Below are positions 52,023 through 60,182 of a DNA stretch of 64,000 nt, piece after piece. Made by a program: the position numbers and the translations under genes. The notes under the pieces are model-generated. The model made no database searches, had not been told where the DNA came from, and saw only the letters and a program-made list of their open reading frames with translations. Position 1 is the first letter of the stretch; each line of letters opens with the position of its first letter. The DNA comes from Dyadobacter luticola (GTDB lineage Bacteria > Bacteroidota > Bacteroidia > Cytophagales > Spirosomataceae): the NCBI RefSeq assembly GCF_005860805.1, contig NZ_VCEJ01000004.1, positions 620,001 through 684,000 on the forward strand. The letters run 5' to 3'.

Positions 52023-52049
52023 TTTTGACAAGTACTGATTTGATCTTGA
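52023..52049 (-). promoter_or_regulatory. Candidate AraC-type operator (direct repeat, 21-bp period), copy 2
   Basis: TTTTGA at 52023 and TCTTGA at 52044 are 21 bp apart with AGTACTGA between them, the same layout as copy 1 at 47329. It lies about 85 bp upstream of the sugar-isomerase ATG, a normal place for an activator site, and just after the terminator of the upstream lipoprotein gene. Confidence 0.5.
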
Positions 52050-52057
52050 TATACACA

Positions 52058-52092
52058 AAAAAGCAGCTCCGGCCTTCGGACCGAAACTGCTC
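52058..52092 (-). terminator. Rho-independent terminator after the small lipoprotein gene
   Basis: On the minus strand the sequence AGCAGTTTCGGTCC, loop, GGCCGGAGCTGCT folds with two internal mismatches and is followed by a run of six T residues. It lies about 20 bp past the lipoprotein stop codon. Confidence 0.7.
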
Positions 52093-52112
52093 TAATATTT
52101 TCAATGTAAATG

Positions 52113-52541
52113 TTATTGTACCCTGGTGAAAATCAGTTGGTTGTTATTCTCGTAAAACAAAACAAGCCGGTTTGCCTTCAAGTCATAGACATTCACATTC
52201 GGCAATGCATTCACAAACAGGTTTCCCCAGGTTGTTTCCGCTCTTTCAGTACCGCCGCCGCCGATCTGGATGGTATTTTGCTGGGCGGTTTCATAAAATC
52301 CTGTGAGCAGATTGCTGGAAGACGTTCCTTCCAATTCGCCTTTTTCTTTAAAATTCAAACTTACTTCAAACTGGCCTTTCGCCGGAGCAGGTTTTTTAAT
52401 GGTCACGTTATCCTGCACAATGCTTTCCAATTCCCACTTACCTGTGAGCTCCATATTACTGTTGATTGTGGTTGTTTTTCCACAGCCCGCCAACACAAAA
52501 ACAAGCAGCAACGATACTGCCGGATGTACAAAGCTTTTCAT
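52113..52541 (-). CDS. Small lipoprotein with META/lipocalin-like domain
   Basis: A 142-residue lipoprotein: signal LLLVFVLAGCGKT with the lipobox Cys near residue 20. Then come beta strands TGKWELESIVQDNV and LNFKEKGELEGTSSSNLLTG and a C-terminal LVLFYENNNQLIFTRV, as in META or heat-shock HslJ-type lipoproteins. Non-ATG upstream starts are possible but lack sense. Function is unknown; related proteins are envelope proteins. Confidence 0.75.
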   Translation of the reverse strand: MKSFVHPAVSLLLVFVLAGCGKTTTINSNMELTGKWELESIVQDNVTIKKPAPAKGQFEVSLNFKEKGELEGTSSSNLLTGFYETAQQNTIQIGGGGTERAETTWGNLFVNALPNVNVYDLKANRLVLFYENNNQLIFTRVQ

Positions 52542-52801
52542 AATGCTTAAAAAGATAACAGAGTAACGAAATGAAGACATGGTGTCAAATAAAGGGTTGC
52601 AATGGTTAGTTGCGACAGCAGAATATTCCAAAAATTATGCCATTCGCCAAACCGCCTGATAGCATCGATTACAACGCTGACATTACTTGATTCGTTTACC
52701 GCTTGCTAAATGAATTTCGGCCGGTAAAATGGTTAAGTAATCGTATTTTGATGTTAGATTTACTGACCCTTAAATTTCAGTGGTAAAATTCAGGAGTTTG
52801 T

Positions 52802-53662
52802 ATGAAGGCACCAATTCATAAAAATGTGGAAAGCCAGGTGCGCACAGTAACTGTCCAGGAACTTAAAGCGCCTCATTTTGATCCAAATTGGCATTTCCAC
52901 CCGCATTACCAGTTATTTACCGTTTTGGAAGGCACCGGAAAACGCCTCATCGGTGATTCTGTCCAGACTTTCGAGCCTGGCGATACCGTTTTCCTTGGCC
53001 CTGACGTTCCCCACCTGTGGCGCAGCGATCCCGCCTATTTCGACCAGTCGTCCAACCTCATGACCCACGGCATCGTGCTGTACTTCCAGGAGGATTTTTT
53101 GGGCAAAGATTTTCTTGAAAAACCGGAAATGTTAGCGCTCCGGCAGCTACTGATCGACTCCAAAAGAGGCATCGAATACAAGGGCGAACTGAGGGAGCAT
53201 ATACGCAGCGAATTAATGTCGCTCACGCATACCGAAGGTTTCAAAAGCATTTTGCAACTCCTCACATTGCTCGACAAGCTGGCCCACGAAACCGGCGGCA
53301 GCCCGATTTCGAGTTATGGATATGTAAATACCTACAAAGTTTCGGAAACCGAGCGCATGCAAAAAGTACACAATTATGTGCTGCAGCATTTTTATCAGGA
53401 GATCAGACTGGGCGATGTAGCCTCGCTGGCAGGGATGACGGAGGCCGCTTTCTGCAGATATTTTAAAGCGCGCGCGAACAAGACTTTTATCGATTTTGTA
53501 AACGAAATCCGGATTGGACATTCGTGCAAATTATTGCTGGAAGATAAATGGACCATCGCCCAGATCGCCTACGACAGCGGATTTGATTCACTTTCCAACT
53601 TCAACCGTAATTTCAAAAAATACATTGGCCAGACACCGCGGGAGTATAAAGGGAATTATTAA
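52802..53662 (+). CDS. AraC/XylS-family transcriptional regulator
   Basis: A 286-residue regulator: cupin domain (WHFHPHYQLFTVLEGTGKRL, about 28-110) and C-terminal double helix-turn-helix (IRLGDVASLAGMTEAAFCRY and IAQIAYDSGFDSLSNFNRNF, TPREYKGNY). It is a clear paralogue of the 41222 regulator, with the cupin His residues conserved. It is transcribed away from the sugar isomerase/lipoprotein genes. The 170-bp upstream gap contains a TATTTTGATGTTAG stretch that may be self-regulatory. It may recognise the 21-bp-spaced repeats. Confidence 0.93.
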   Translation: MKAPIHKNVESQVRTVTVQELKAPHFDPNWHFHPHYQLFTVLEGTGKRLIGDSVQTFEPGDTVFLGPDVPHLWRSDPAYFDQSSNLMTHGIVLYFQEDFLGKDFLEKPEMLALRQLLIDSKRGIEYKGELREHIRSELMSLTHTEGFKSILQLLTLLDKLAHETGGSPISSYGYVNTYKVSETERMQKVHNYVLQHFYQEIRLGDVASLAGMTEAAFCRYFKARANKTFIDFVNEIRIGHSCKLLLEDKWTIAQIAYDSGFDSLSNFNRNFKKYIGQTPREYKGNY

Positions 53663-53670
53663 GGTTTTAT

Positions 53671-53725
53671 TTTAAAACAACAAACCCGGCAATTTTCGAA
53701 GATTTGCCTGGTTTGTTGTTTTAAA
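53671..53725. terminator. Bidirectional terminator between convergent genes
   Basis: A stem of roughly 20 bp (AAAACAACAAACC-CGGCAA with TTGCCTGGTTTGTTGTTTT) is closed by a short loop. It has A-rich and T-rich flanks on the two sides, so it can terminate both the AraC gene and the opposing Gfo/Idh gene. Confidence 0.85.
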
Positions 53726-53734
53726 ATCAATGAC

Positions 53735-55174
53735 TTAACCCTTTACATAATTTGTGCCGTAAGGTGCGCGCTGCGGGCGGGATAACATGGCACTCGCTTC
53801 CTTATCTCCAATAAAATCTTCCTTTTTAGGATCCCATTTTAATTTTCGGCCCAACTTCATAGCCGTATGCGCCAGCAGGCAAGCCGTGCAAGAGCGCTGC
53901 GCAATTTCGGCATGACTGATCGTTTGTTTGCCACTCTGAATGCTCTCGATCCAGTTCCGGTGCTGCTCCGGACTTTCGTAAAGATGTATTTCATTTTCCC
54001 CAATGACTGACCCGAGGATTTTAGGATCGCTTGCATAAAACGCTTCATTTTTCGCAGCCGTCGTAGCGGCCACAGGATCGGACGCAGTCACGCCCACATT
54101 GCCGCGGGAAACAAAAATCCATCCATCGGTACCTTCAAATTTGATCCCGTTTGGATTGGTACCGCCAATTTCCATTTCCACCCCATTTGCATATTTGGCA
54201 TTCACCAAAAAATCTCCGTGCACATCCCACAGTCCTGACCCTTTCGGTGGAAATGTTGCTTTCCCTTCAATTTCAATCGGTCCGGTCAGTTCGGTATCCA
54301 TGCCCCAATGCGCAATGTCAATGTGGTGCGAACCCCAGCCCGTGATCATTCCGGCACCGAACTGCTCTAAACGCAGCCAGCCCGGACGTTCATTGAGCAT
54401 GTCGGTCTGAGAATGTACGCGGTCTTTGGTATAATAAACTTCCGGCGTCGAGCCCAGCCACATATTGTAATTCAAATTGGGCGGCACCGGCATTTCGGTC
54501 GTAGTCCCACCCGCCGGATCGCCGGGTAAACCCACATATACTTTCTTCAATTTTCCAATCCTGCCATTTCTCACCAGCTCGCAAGTCCGCTTAAACTGCG
54601 GCCACGGCGAAACCGAACGCTGCTGGCTTCCGAGCTGAAAAATCACCTTTTTCTTGATGATCATATTTGCCATCGTGCGGCCTTCTTTGATCGTCAGCGA
54701 AGTCGGTTTTTGCATATAAATGTGCTTTCCGGCCACGGCAGCTTCCATCGCCGGTTGTGCATGCCAGTGGTCAGGCGTGCTGATAATCACCGCATCAATG
54801 TCTTTTCTGGCCAGAATTTCGTGGTAATCATCATACGTTTTTACTTCCAGATACTTCTCTTTTCCAGTCCGTTCAGCATATTTTTTCTCAATCCAAACCT
54901 TACCATTTGCCAAACGGTTTTTATCCAGATCCGCCACCGCAATCACATGCGCAGCTTCATTTTTGATCACTTCCGGCAAATCGTGCGAAGAGCCGATCCG
55001 CCCGAAACCGATTTGACCAATGTTGATCTTGTTACTCGGCGCATTTTTGCCAAAAACGCTGGCCGGAACGATCGTCGGGAACATCGAAGCCGCAATGATC
55101 CCGGCTGTTCCGGTGGCCGCTTTTTTAATAAATGACCTTCTGTCCTGACTAATTTCTTGCTCGTTGTCTTTCAT
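53735..55174 (-). CDS. Gfo/Idh/MocA family oxidoreductase with Tat signal
   Basis: A 479-residue oxidoreductase exported by the Tat path: SQDRRSFIKKAATGTAG at the start is a clear twin-arginine motif. The Rossmann fold begins IGQIGFGRIGSSHDLP, and the family Lys is in HIYMQKPTSLT. The C-terminal domain has WGSHHIDIAHWGMDTE, with His-His-x-x-x-x-His. A periplasmic location is inferred. It is the last of a set with ThuA, SDR and mannonate dehydratase, and follows the ThuA gene by 29 bp. Confidence 0.92.
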   Translation of the reverse strand: MKDNEQEISQDRRSFIKKAATGTAGIIAASMFPTIVPASVFGKNAPSNKINIGQIGFGRIGSSHDLPEVIKNEAAHVIAVADLDKNRLANGKVWIEKKYAERTGKEKYLEVKTYDDYHEILARKDIDAVIISTPDHWHAQPAMEAAVAGKHIYMQKPTSLTIKEGRTMANMIIKKKVIFQLGSQQRSVSPWPQFKRTCELVRNGRIGKLKKVYVGLPGDPAGGTTTEMPVPPNLNYNMWLGSTPEVYYTKDRVHSQTDMLNERPGWLRLEQFGAGMITGWGSHHIDIAHWGMDTELTGPIEIEGKATFPPKGSGLWDVHGDFLVNAKYANGVEMEIGGTNPNGIKFEGTDGWIFVSRGNVGVTASDPVAATTAAKNEAFYASDPKILGSVIGENEIHLYESPEQHRNWIESIQSGKQTISHAEIAQRSCTACLLAHTAMKLGRKLKWDPKKEDFIGDKEASAMLSRPQRAPYGTNYVKG

Positions 55175-55203
55175 TGGATTAGGAAATAGTATAGTTGACT
55201 GAT

Positions 55204-56028
55204 CTATTTTGTGCGCACCGCATCCTGTGGATTGGTTGCGTAAGACTTGCTGTAATTCCGTGGTTTCTGCGGCCCGATCGCAAATTCAATCGCGCCCAGA
55301 ATGTGGTTTCTCAAATCCTCTTTTTCGTAATCTTCTTTCTGGTGCCCGAGCGAAGTATAAAATGCGCGGCCACCGTCGTATTCATGCCACCAAACCGACG
55401 GGAACACATCCCCGAAGGTGTCCAGCGCTTTTCCAGCAGGTTTCTCAATGGTGGTATGATCATTGACAGCCAGCACGTTAAGATTAACCGCCATTTCTTT
55501 TACAAAATAAAATTCATCTGTCGGCCGCTTCCAAACCGGTGCTAAATGTGCCAGCGAAGGATTTTTAGGATCAAGGATTTTAACTGAAAAAGCCTGTCCC
55601 GGCTCATGCCAGAAAAACGTCCCGCCGAGCATTTCCTTAAACCATTTCCACTTCCGCTCCGTACCCGAAGCTGAATGTATTCCCACAAAATTTCCCCCAG
55701 CCTGAATGTACCGCATCAATGCAACCCTTTGAGCATCAGTGTCAAATACGTCATTATTGGTATTTGAAAAAACCAACGCATCATATTGTTTCAAATTCTC
55801 ATCCGTAAACTTCGAAGCATCCGAAGTAGTATCTACGCCAAACCCATTCTGCCGCCCCAGCGCCTGAATCGCCACCAGCGAATTGGCGATGTTATCATGA
55901 ACATAACCCTTCCCATTTCGCGTATAAACAAGAATTTTTACCTTGTTCCACTTGATTTTCTGGGCTTGGGAGCTGCTGATTGTGAAAAAAAGAAGTAGAA
56001 GTAAAAAGACAGGTTTCAGGTAGTTCAT
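55204..56028 (-). CDS. Secreted ThuA-domain protein
   Basis: A 274-residue exported protein with signal peptide LLLFFTISSSQAQ. The class-I glutamine-amidotransferase-like ThuA fold has IHSASGTERKWKWFKEMLGG and FFWHEPGQAFSV, with a conserved GGTFFWHEPG. ThuA proteins occur with Gfo/Idh oxidoreductases in sugar utilisation; the reaction is not known. It lies 29 bp upstream of the Tat-exported Gfo/Idh gene and about 65 bp after the SDR gene. Confidence 0.88.
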   Translation of the reverse strand: MNYLKPVFLLLLLFFTISSSQAQKIKWNKVKILVYTRNGKGYVHDNIANSLVAIQALGRQNGFGVDTTSDASKFTDENLKQYDALVFSNTNNDVFDTDAQRVALMRYIQAGGNFVGIHSASGTERKWKWFKEMLGGTFFWHEPGQAFSVKILDPKNPSLAHLAPVWKRPTDEFYFVKEMAVNLNVLAVNDHTTIEKPAGKALDTFGDVFPSVWWHEYDGGRAFYTSLGHQKEDYEKEDLRNHILGAIEFAIGPQKPRNYSKSYATNPQDAVRTK

Positions 56029-56093
56029 GGTTGTGTTGATATGCGTTTTTGAAAAACTGTAAATATGAAAGCACCGGAGTTCTGACTAATACC

Positions 56094-56858
56094 TTAAAAC
56101 CCAATAGAATTCCCCCCATCCACCGGCAGCGAAACCCCGGTAATAAACTTCGCAGCCTCGGAAGCCAGAAAAACCGCCGCCCAGCCAACATCATCCGGTT
56201 TTCCCCAGATTCCCATCGGCGTGCGGTCCATCGCTTTGTCGCGGCGAGCAGGGTCACCATTCATGGCGGTGAGCATCATAGGGGTCTCAATAAATCCGGG
56301 CGCGATGGCGTTAATGCGAACATTATAAGGGGAAAATTCCGTCGCCAGCGCGTTCACCATACCGCCGACGGCCGATTTGGAAGCTGTATAAGCCACCACG
56401 CGATCAATTCCGTAAAGCGCTGCCATCGAAGTAATCATAATGATGGAGCCACGTTTCCGGGCGATCATTTTCTTGCCAACTTCCCGGGTAATTGAAAAAA
56501 CGGCGTGCAAGTTCGTCTGAACAACTTTATCAAAATCCTCGTCAGTGACTTCGATTGCATGTTTTTTCATGTTGATACCCGCATTGTTGACCAAGATATC
56601 AATCTCCCCGATTTGTGATTCAATATCTTCGATCAGCGCAGGTATCGATTTTAAATCAGTCACATCATTGACTAGGTAATGCGCTTTGTCTCCCAATAAC
56701 GAAACCGCCTCTTGCAACACCGACTCACGCCGGCCGGTAATGACAACTTCGGCCCCCGCCCACACCAAACATTGCGCAATGTTGAAGCCAATTCCGCTCC
56801 CGCCACCAGTCACCAGGGCCAGTTTACCATTCAATGAAAAAGTATTTTCAAAAGACAT
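56094..56858 (-). CDS. Short-chain dehydrogenase/reductase (gluconate 5-dehydrogenase/fructuronate reductase-like)
   Basis: A 254-residue classical SDR. Cofactor motif TGGGSGIGFNIA (Gly18-24), NNAG at 91-94, catalytic Ser144, Tyr157 and Lys161 (AYTASKSA). Beside mannonate dehydratase, a likely job is NAD-linked interconversion of fructuronate and mannonate or 2-keto-3-deoxygluconate oxidation, as in uronate pathways where UxuB is replaced by an SDR. This is inference. It ends 24 bp after the UxuA stop codon. Confidence 0.88.
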   Translation of the reverse strand: MSFENTFSLNGKLALVTGGGSGIGFNIAQCLVWAGAEVVITGRRESVLQEAVSLLGDKAHYLVNDVTDLKSIPALIEDIESQIGEIDILVNNAGINMKKHAIEVTDEDFDKVVQTNLHAVFSITREVGKKMIARKRGSIIMITSMAALYGIDRVVAYTASKSAVGGMVNALATEFSPYNVRINAIAPGFIETPMMLTAMNGDPARRDKAMDRTPMGIWGKPDDVGWAAVFLASEAAKFITGVSLPVDGGNSIGF

Positions 56859-56882
56859 TTATCTCAAAATTTAAATATCACT

Positions 56883-58097
56883 TTATTCTAGAAACGAGCG
56901 CCAAATGCTCATTTCCAATCCTCTTAGTTCCGCCAGTGCTTTCAGGCGGCCAATCGCAGAATAGCCCGGATATGTTCTTTTATGCAAATCGTCCAGCATT
57001 TGGAAACCATGATCGGGGCGCATCGGTAGCATTGAATCAGCGTAGCCGAGTGCTGCGCGGCGTTTTTCTTCCTTCAACAAAGCTTTTACCACCTCGTACA
57101 TATCCACATCCCCACTCAAATGCGGTGCTTCATGAAAATTGAAAGAATGTTGGGAAGCCGGATCAATTTCCCTTTTTGTTGTTCTTAAATGCACAAAATG
57201 AATGCGGTCGCCAAACTTTTCGATCATGCCCGGTAGGTCATTATCAGCGCGCACACCCAGCGAGCCGGTGCAAAACGTGATACCATTTGCCCGCACATCG
57301 CAGGCCTCCATCAACTGACGCAGATCCGATTCCGTACTCACCACCCGCGGCAAACCCAGCAGCGAGCGAGGCGGATCATCCGGGTGAATGCAAAGATTAA
57401 TGCCCAGTTCCCCAGCCAGCGGAGCAACTTGCTGAATAAAATAATAGAGATTTTTACGCAGCTCTTGATCGCCGATTTCAGAGTAAGCATTAAGCAAATC
57501 CTGAAAATTGGTCAGCTCAAATGCTTCTTCCGAACCCGGCAAACCCAGCAGCACCGTATTGGTCAAAACCGCAATTTCTTCCGGCGACATCCGGCTTAAC
57601 TTTTCCTGCGCCGAAGCCCTGATTTCCGGCTCATAATCACTTTCAGCGCCGGGCCTTTTTAAAATGTATAAATCAAAAATCGCAAAGTCCTCCCACACAA
57701 ACCGCAGCGTTTTTTCACCTCCATCCAGCGTATAATCCAGTGCGGTACGCGACCAGTCGAGCACCGGCATGAAGTTGTAGCAAACGGTCTTGATGCCACA
57801 TTCCGCCAGGTTTCGCAGGGAATGCTTGTAATTTTCAATGTATAAATCTCGCGAAGGAAGTCCCTTTTTAATGTGCTCATGAACCGGCAAACTCTCCACC
57901 ACCAGCCAGCTCAATGTTGTGTATTTCTGATTATCAGCTTCAATAAGCCGCTTCCGCTCTTCGATCGCCTCCACCGTCCACACATCCCCAACCGCAACCT
58001 GGTGCAATGCGCTGACAATTCCGCTGCATCCCGCCTGACGGATATCCATCAACGATACCGGATCATTCGGCCCAAACCAGCGCATGGTATGAATCAT
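56883..58097 (-). CDS. uxuA: Mannonate dehydratase
   Basis: A 404-residue cytoplasmic enzyme that dehydrates D-mannonate to 2-keto-3-deoxy-D-gluconate. The start HTMRWFGPNDPVSLMDIRQA is diagnostic of UxuA, and the metal/active-site regions have INLCIHPDDPPRSLLGLPRV, GITFCTGSLG, and IHFVHLRTT. I start at the ATG at 58097 because upstream sequence to 58232 has no UxuA similarity. The gene is the start of the hexuronate set with the SDR, ThuA and Gfo/Idh genes. Its promoter region is short, with the toxin-antitoxin terminator at 58241-58270 beyond it. Confidence 0.95.
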   Translation of the reverse strand: MIHTMRWFGPNDPVSLMDIRQAGCSGIVSALHQVAVGDVWTVEAIEERKRLIEADNQKYTTLSWLVVESLPVHEHIKKGLPSRDLYIENYKHSLRNLAECGIKTVCYNFMPVLDWSRTALDYTLDGGEKTLRFVWEDFAIFDLYILKRPGAESDYEPEIRASAQEKLSRMSPEEIAVLTNTVLLGLPGSEEAFELTNFQDLLNAYSEIGDQELRKNLYYFIQQVAPLAGELGINLCIHPDDPPRSLLGLPRVVSTESDLRQLMEACDVRANGITFCTGSLGVRADNDLPGMIEKFGDRIHFVHLRTTKREIDPASQHSFNFHEAPHLSGDVDMYEVVKALLKEEKRRAALGYADSMLPMRPDHGFQMLDDLHKRTYPGYSAIGRLKALAELRGLEMSIWRSFLE

Positions 58098-58240
58098 TTG
58101 TACTTGGTGTTTGAATTTTACTCGATATACATCCAGTAAGTCTTCCCGAAGAAGCTTAGATGTCTTTACCAGACGCAAAGTGTTGGAGGTTTCCCTTACA
58201 ATTGCGCTGATAAGAGATTGGCAAAACCCCATTTACAAAG

Positions 58241-58270
58241 CAAAAAAGGACACTATTTATAGTGTCCTTT
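58241..58270 (-). terminator. Rho-independent terminator overlapping the toxin stop codon
   Basis: AAAGGACACTA (58245-58255) pairs with TAGTGTCCTTT (58260-58270) across a 4-nt loop, followed on the minus strand by a T run. The toxin stop codon is inside the stem, so the end of the toxin gene and its terminator are the same sequence. Confidence 0.8.
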
Positions 58271-58513
58271 GAGCGAATAAATCACAATTTTTTGAGAGGA
58301 ATACATGTAAATCAGCCGGTGCTCTTTGTCGATTCGTCTCGACCATTTCCCGCTGAGATTTTCTTTAAGGGCTTCCGGTTTTCCGATTCCCTGATAAGGG
58401 GTTTCTTGAATATTTTCTAGTAGTTGTCTGATTCTCTTAAGAATTCGGGAGTTTCCAGTCTTCTTCCAATAATTAAAATCTTCTTTCGCGTCCGAGGTAA
58501 ACTCTATTTCCAT
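58253..58513 (-). CDS. yoeB: YoeB-type mRNA endonuclease toxin
   Basis: An 86-residue RelE-fold toxin. The catalytic set of E. coli YoeB is conserved: Glu47 in IGKPEALKENLSGKWSRR, Arg66 in EHRLIYMY, and His84-Tyr85 at the C-terminus in LKGHYK. It would cut mRNA at the ribosome when freed from its antitoxin. The ATG overlaps the antitoxin stop by 10 bases, the usual antitoxin-first order. Confidence 0.94.
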   Translation of the reverse strand: MEIEFTSDAKEDFNYWKKTGNSRILKRIRQLLENIQETPYQGIGKPEALKENLSGKWSRRIDKEHRLIYMYSSQKIVIYSLKGHYK

Positions 58514-58710
58514 ATTTCGTCGAGAGTTACCGTCGTGGTACGCCCGGCTTTTACATCTTCATCCCCCCTTGTAATTTTCGCTACAAATTCTGGATTGTAT
58601 AAACTTTCTTCTCGCTGCTCAGTTTTGAAAGGAAGATCCAATGCTTTAAAAAAAGCTTTTAAAGCTCTTTTCTCATATTGGTTTTTCGGTTGTACAATGA
58701 AGGTTTCCAT
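58504..58710 (-). CDS. Antitoxin partner of the YoeB-type toxin
   Basis: A 68-residue acidic-tail antitoxin: the first 35 residues (NQYEKRALKAFFKALDLPFK) probably form a dimerisation or DNA-binding helix pair, and the end (GRTTTVTLDEIWK) should wrap the toxin. It overlaps the toxin gene by 10 bp. It resembles small antitoxins found with YoeB/RelE in Bacteroidota rather than the Phd-type YefM. Confidence 0.85.
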   Translation of the reverse strand: METFIVQPKNQYEKRALKAFFKALDLPFKTEQREESLYNPEFVAKITRGDEDVKAGRTTTVTLDEIWK

Positions 58711-58796
58711 AGATTAGATGCTTGAATGTGATCAAAAATAACGATTTGTTCCATTACTTACAATCTCTAAACCAGCAGTTGCAGGCACTCAGTTGG

Positions 58797-60176
58797 CTAT
58801 AATTTTGGTCTCAAAACAAAAACCTGCTGCGTCCCTTTCCCGCTACCGGCACTCTTCACCAGCCGGTTAAAAGCCAAAACCCTCCCATCCGCAGACCAGA
58901 CCAAATTGCTAGGTGCAAATCCCGATGCCTCACTCAGCGCCTTCACACGCTCCGAAAATGGCTCATTTCCAACTTTACACATGAAAATCTTCCCATCGCA
59001 AATATAGGTCAGATGTTTCCCGTCGGGATGCCATCTGACATTAATAGCCACATTGGATTCGTGTTCAGTGAGTTGTTCTGGCTTTCCGCCGAGCGGGGAC
59101 ATCGTGAAAATTTGCATTATGCCCTTTTCATCTTTGGCTAGAAATGCCAGCGTGCTGCCGTCGGGTGAGGAGCGGACTACGCCAAGACACCCGGGATTCT
59201 TGCTGTCGGCGGTGAATGTTAATCTTCGCTGGACCGTGCCTGCTGGCGGCATGGGGAAGTCGGTTTCTGTTCCTTCAAGCGGACCGAGGGGGCCTGGTTT
59301 CGTGATGTCTTCCGGAATGTCTACGATAAAAACTTCGGGTACATCCTTTCCATTTTTATCCTTTACGGTTCCTAAAAAAGCACGGGCGATTTGCCGGGTT
59401 CCGTCTTTTTTCAAATAACCATTGGTACCTACCCAGCTATCACTCGCAGCAAGACTGATTTCATCGCTCCCCGGTTTTGGCTCAGGTACTACCCTCACCA
59501 CCAGCGCGCTAAACCACTCGCCGCTGACATTCTCATCAGATTTATCTACAACAACCGGCCGGATTTTCCTGGAAACACCGATCGTCCGCAGGTTATGTTT
59601 TTTGCCTGTTTTATCCTCCAATGCCTTTAAAATGGCATCATTGTAAGTATATCCGATCCATTTTCCATCGCCGCTCCACTCGTGCCGGTGGGTGCCGCCG
59701 CGTAGTGCGCCCGGCGTAAAAGGTGGCAAAATGTCTCTGGCATCCATGAAAATCGGCACATTAGGTTTGTCGTCGTAAATGATCACGCCCGACCGCCGCC
59801 ACTGCTGGAAGGGATTTTCTTTGGTACTATTTTCAAGACCGTGGATAAAAGCAACCGCATTTTCTTTCGGGCTGTAACTCACAGCTCCCGCGCCAGGTCC
59901 CCAATCCTGATTATTTTTGATATCAAACAAAACCTGCTTTTCACCCGTCGCAATGTTCACGCGCTCGATCCGGGAAGAAGCCGCGATGCCGCCTTCGTCG
60001 GTGCGGGTGTCATAAACCAGCCATTTTCCATCGGGCGAAAAGTTATCATTGTTGTCCAGGTCATGGTGGTAAGTTAAATCGTGGGTGATTTGCTTTTCGT
60101 CCAAAGCAGGAATGTGCTGAATATCAGTTTTAAACATAAGAAAACACAGGAAAAGAAAGGCGACAAAAACGTGCAT
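58797..60176 (-). CDS. Secreted WD40/TolB-like propeller protein (DUF3748)
   Basis: A 459-residue exported protein with a short hydrophobic N-terminus. The body is made of PD40 beta-propeller repeats (NFSPDGKWLVYDTRTDEG, HEWSGDGKWIGYTYND, RSSPDGSTLAFLAKDEKG, RWHPDGKHLTYICDG). It corresponds to DUF3748 (YidR). No catalytic site is visible. It is the last gene of a minus-strand operon after the ChbG/YdjC, BNR and toroid genes, starting 6 bp beyond the previous stop. Confidence 0.85.
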   Translation of the reverse strand: MHVFVAFLFLCFLMFKTDIQHIPALDEKQITHDLTYHHDLDNNDNFSPDGKWLVYDTRTDEGGIAASSRIERVNIATGEKQVLFDIKNNQDWGPGAGAVSYSPKENAVAFIHGLENSTKENPFQQWRRSGVIIYDDKPNVPIFMDARDILPPFTPGALRGGTHRHEWSGDGKWIGYTYNDAILKALEDKTGKKHNLRTIGVSRKIRPVVVDKSDENVSGEWFSALVVRVVPEPKPGSDEISLAASDSWVGTNGYLKKDGTRQIARAFLGTVKDKNGKDVPEVFIVDIPEDITKPGPLGPLEGTETDFPMPPAGTVQRRLTFTADSKNPGCLGVVRSSPDGSTLAFLAKDEKGIMQIFTMSPLGGKPEQLTEHESNVAINVRWHPDGKHLTYICDGKIFMCKVGNEPFSERVKALSEASGFAPSNLVWSADGRVLAFNRLVKSAGSGKGTQQVFVLRPKL

Positions 60177-60182
60177 TGTGAA

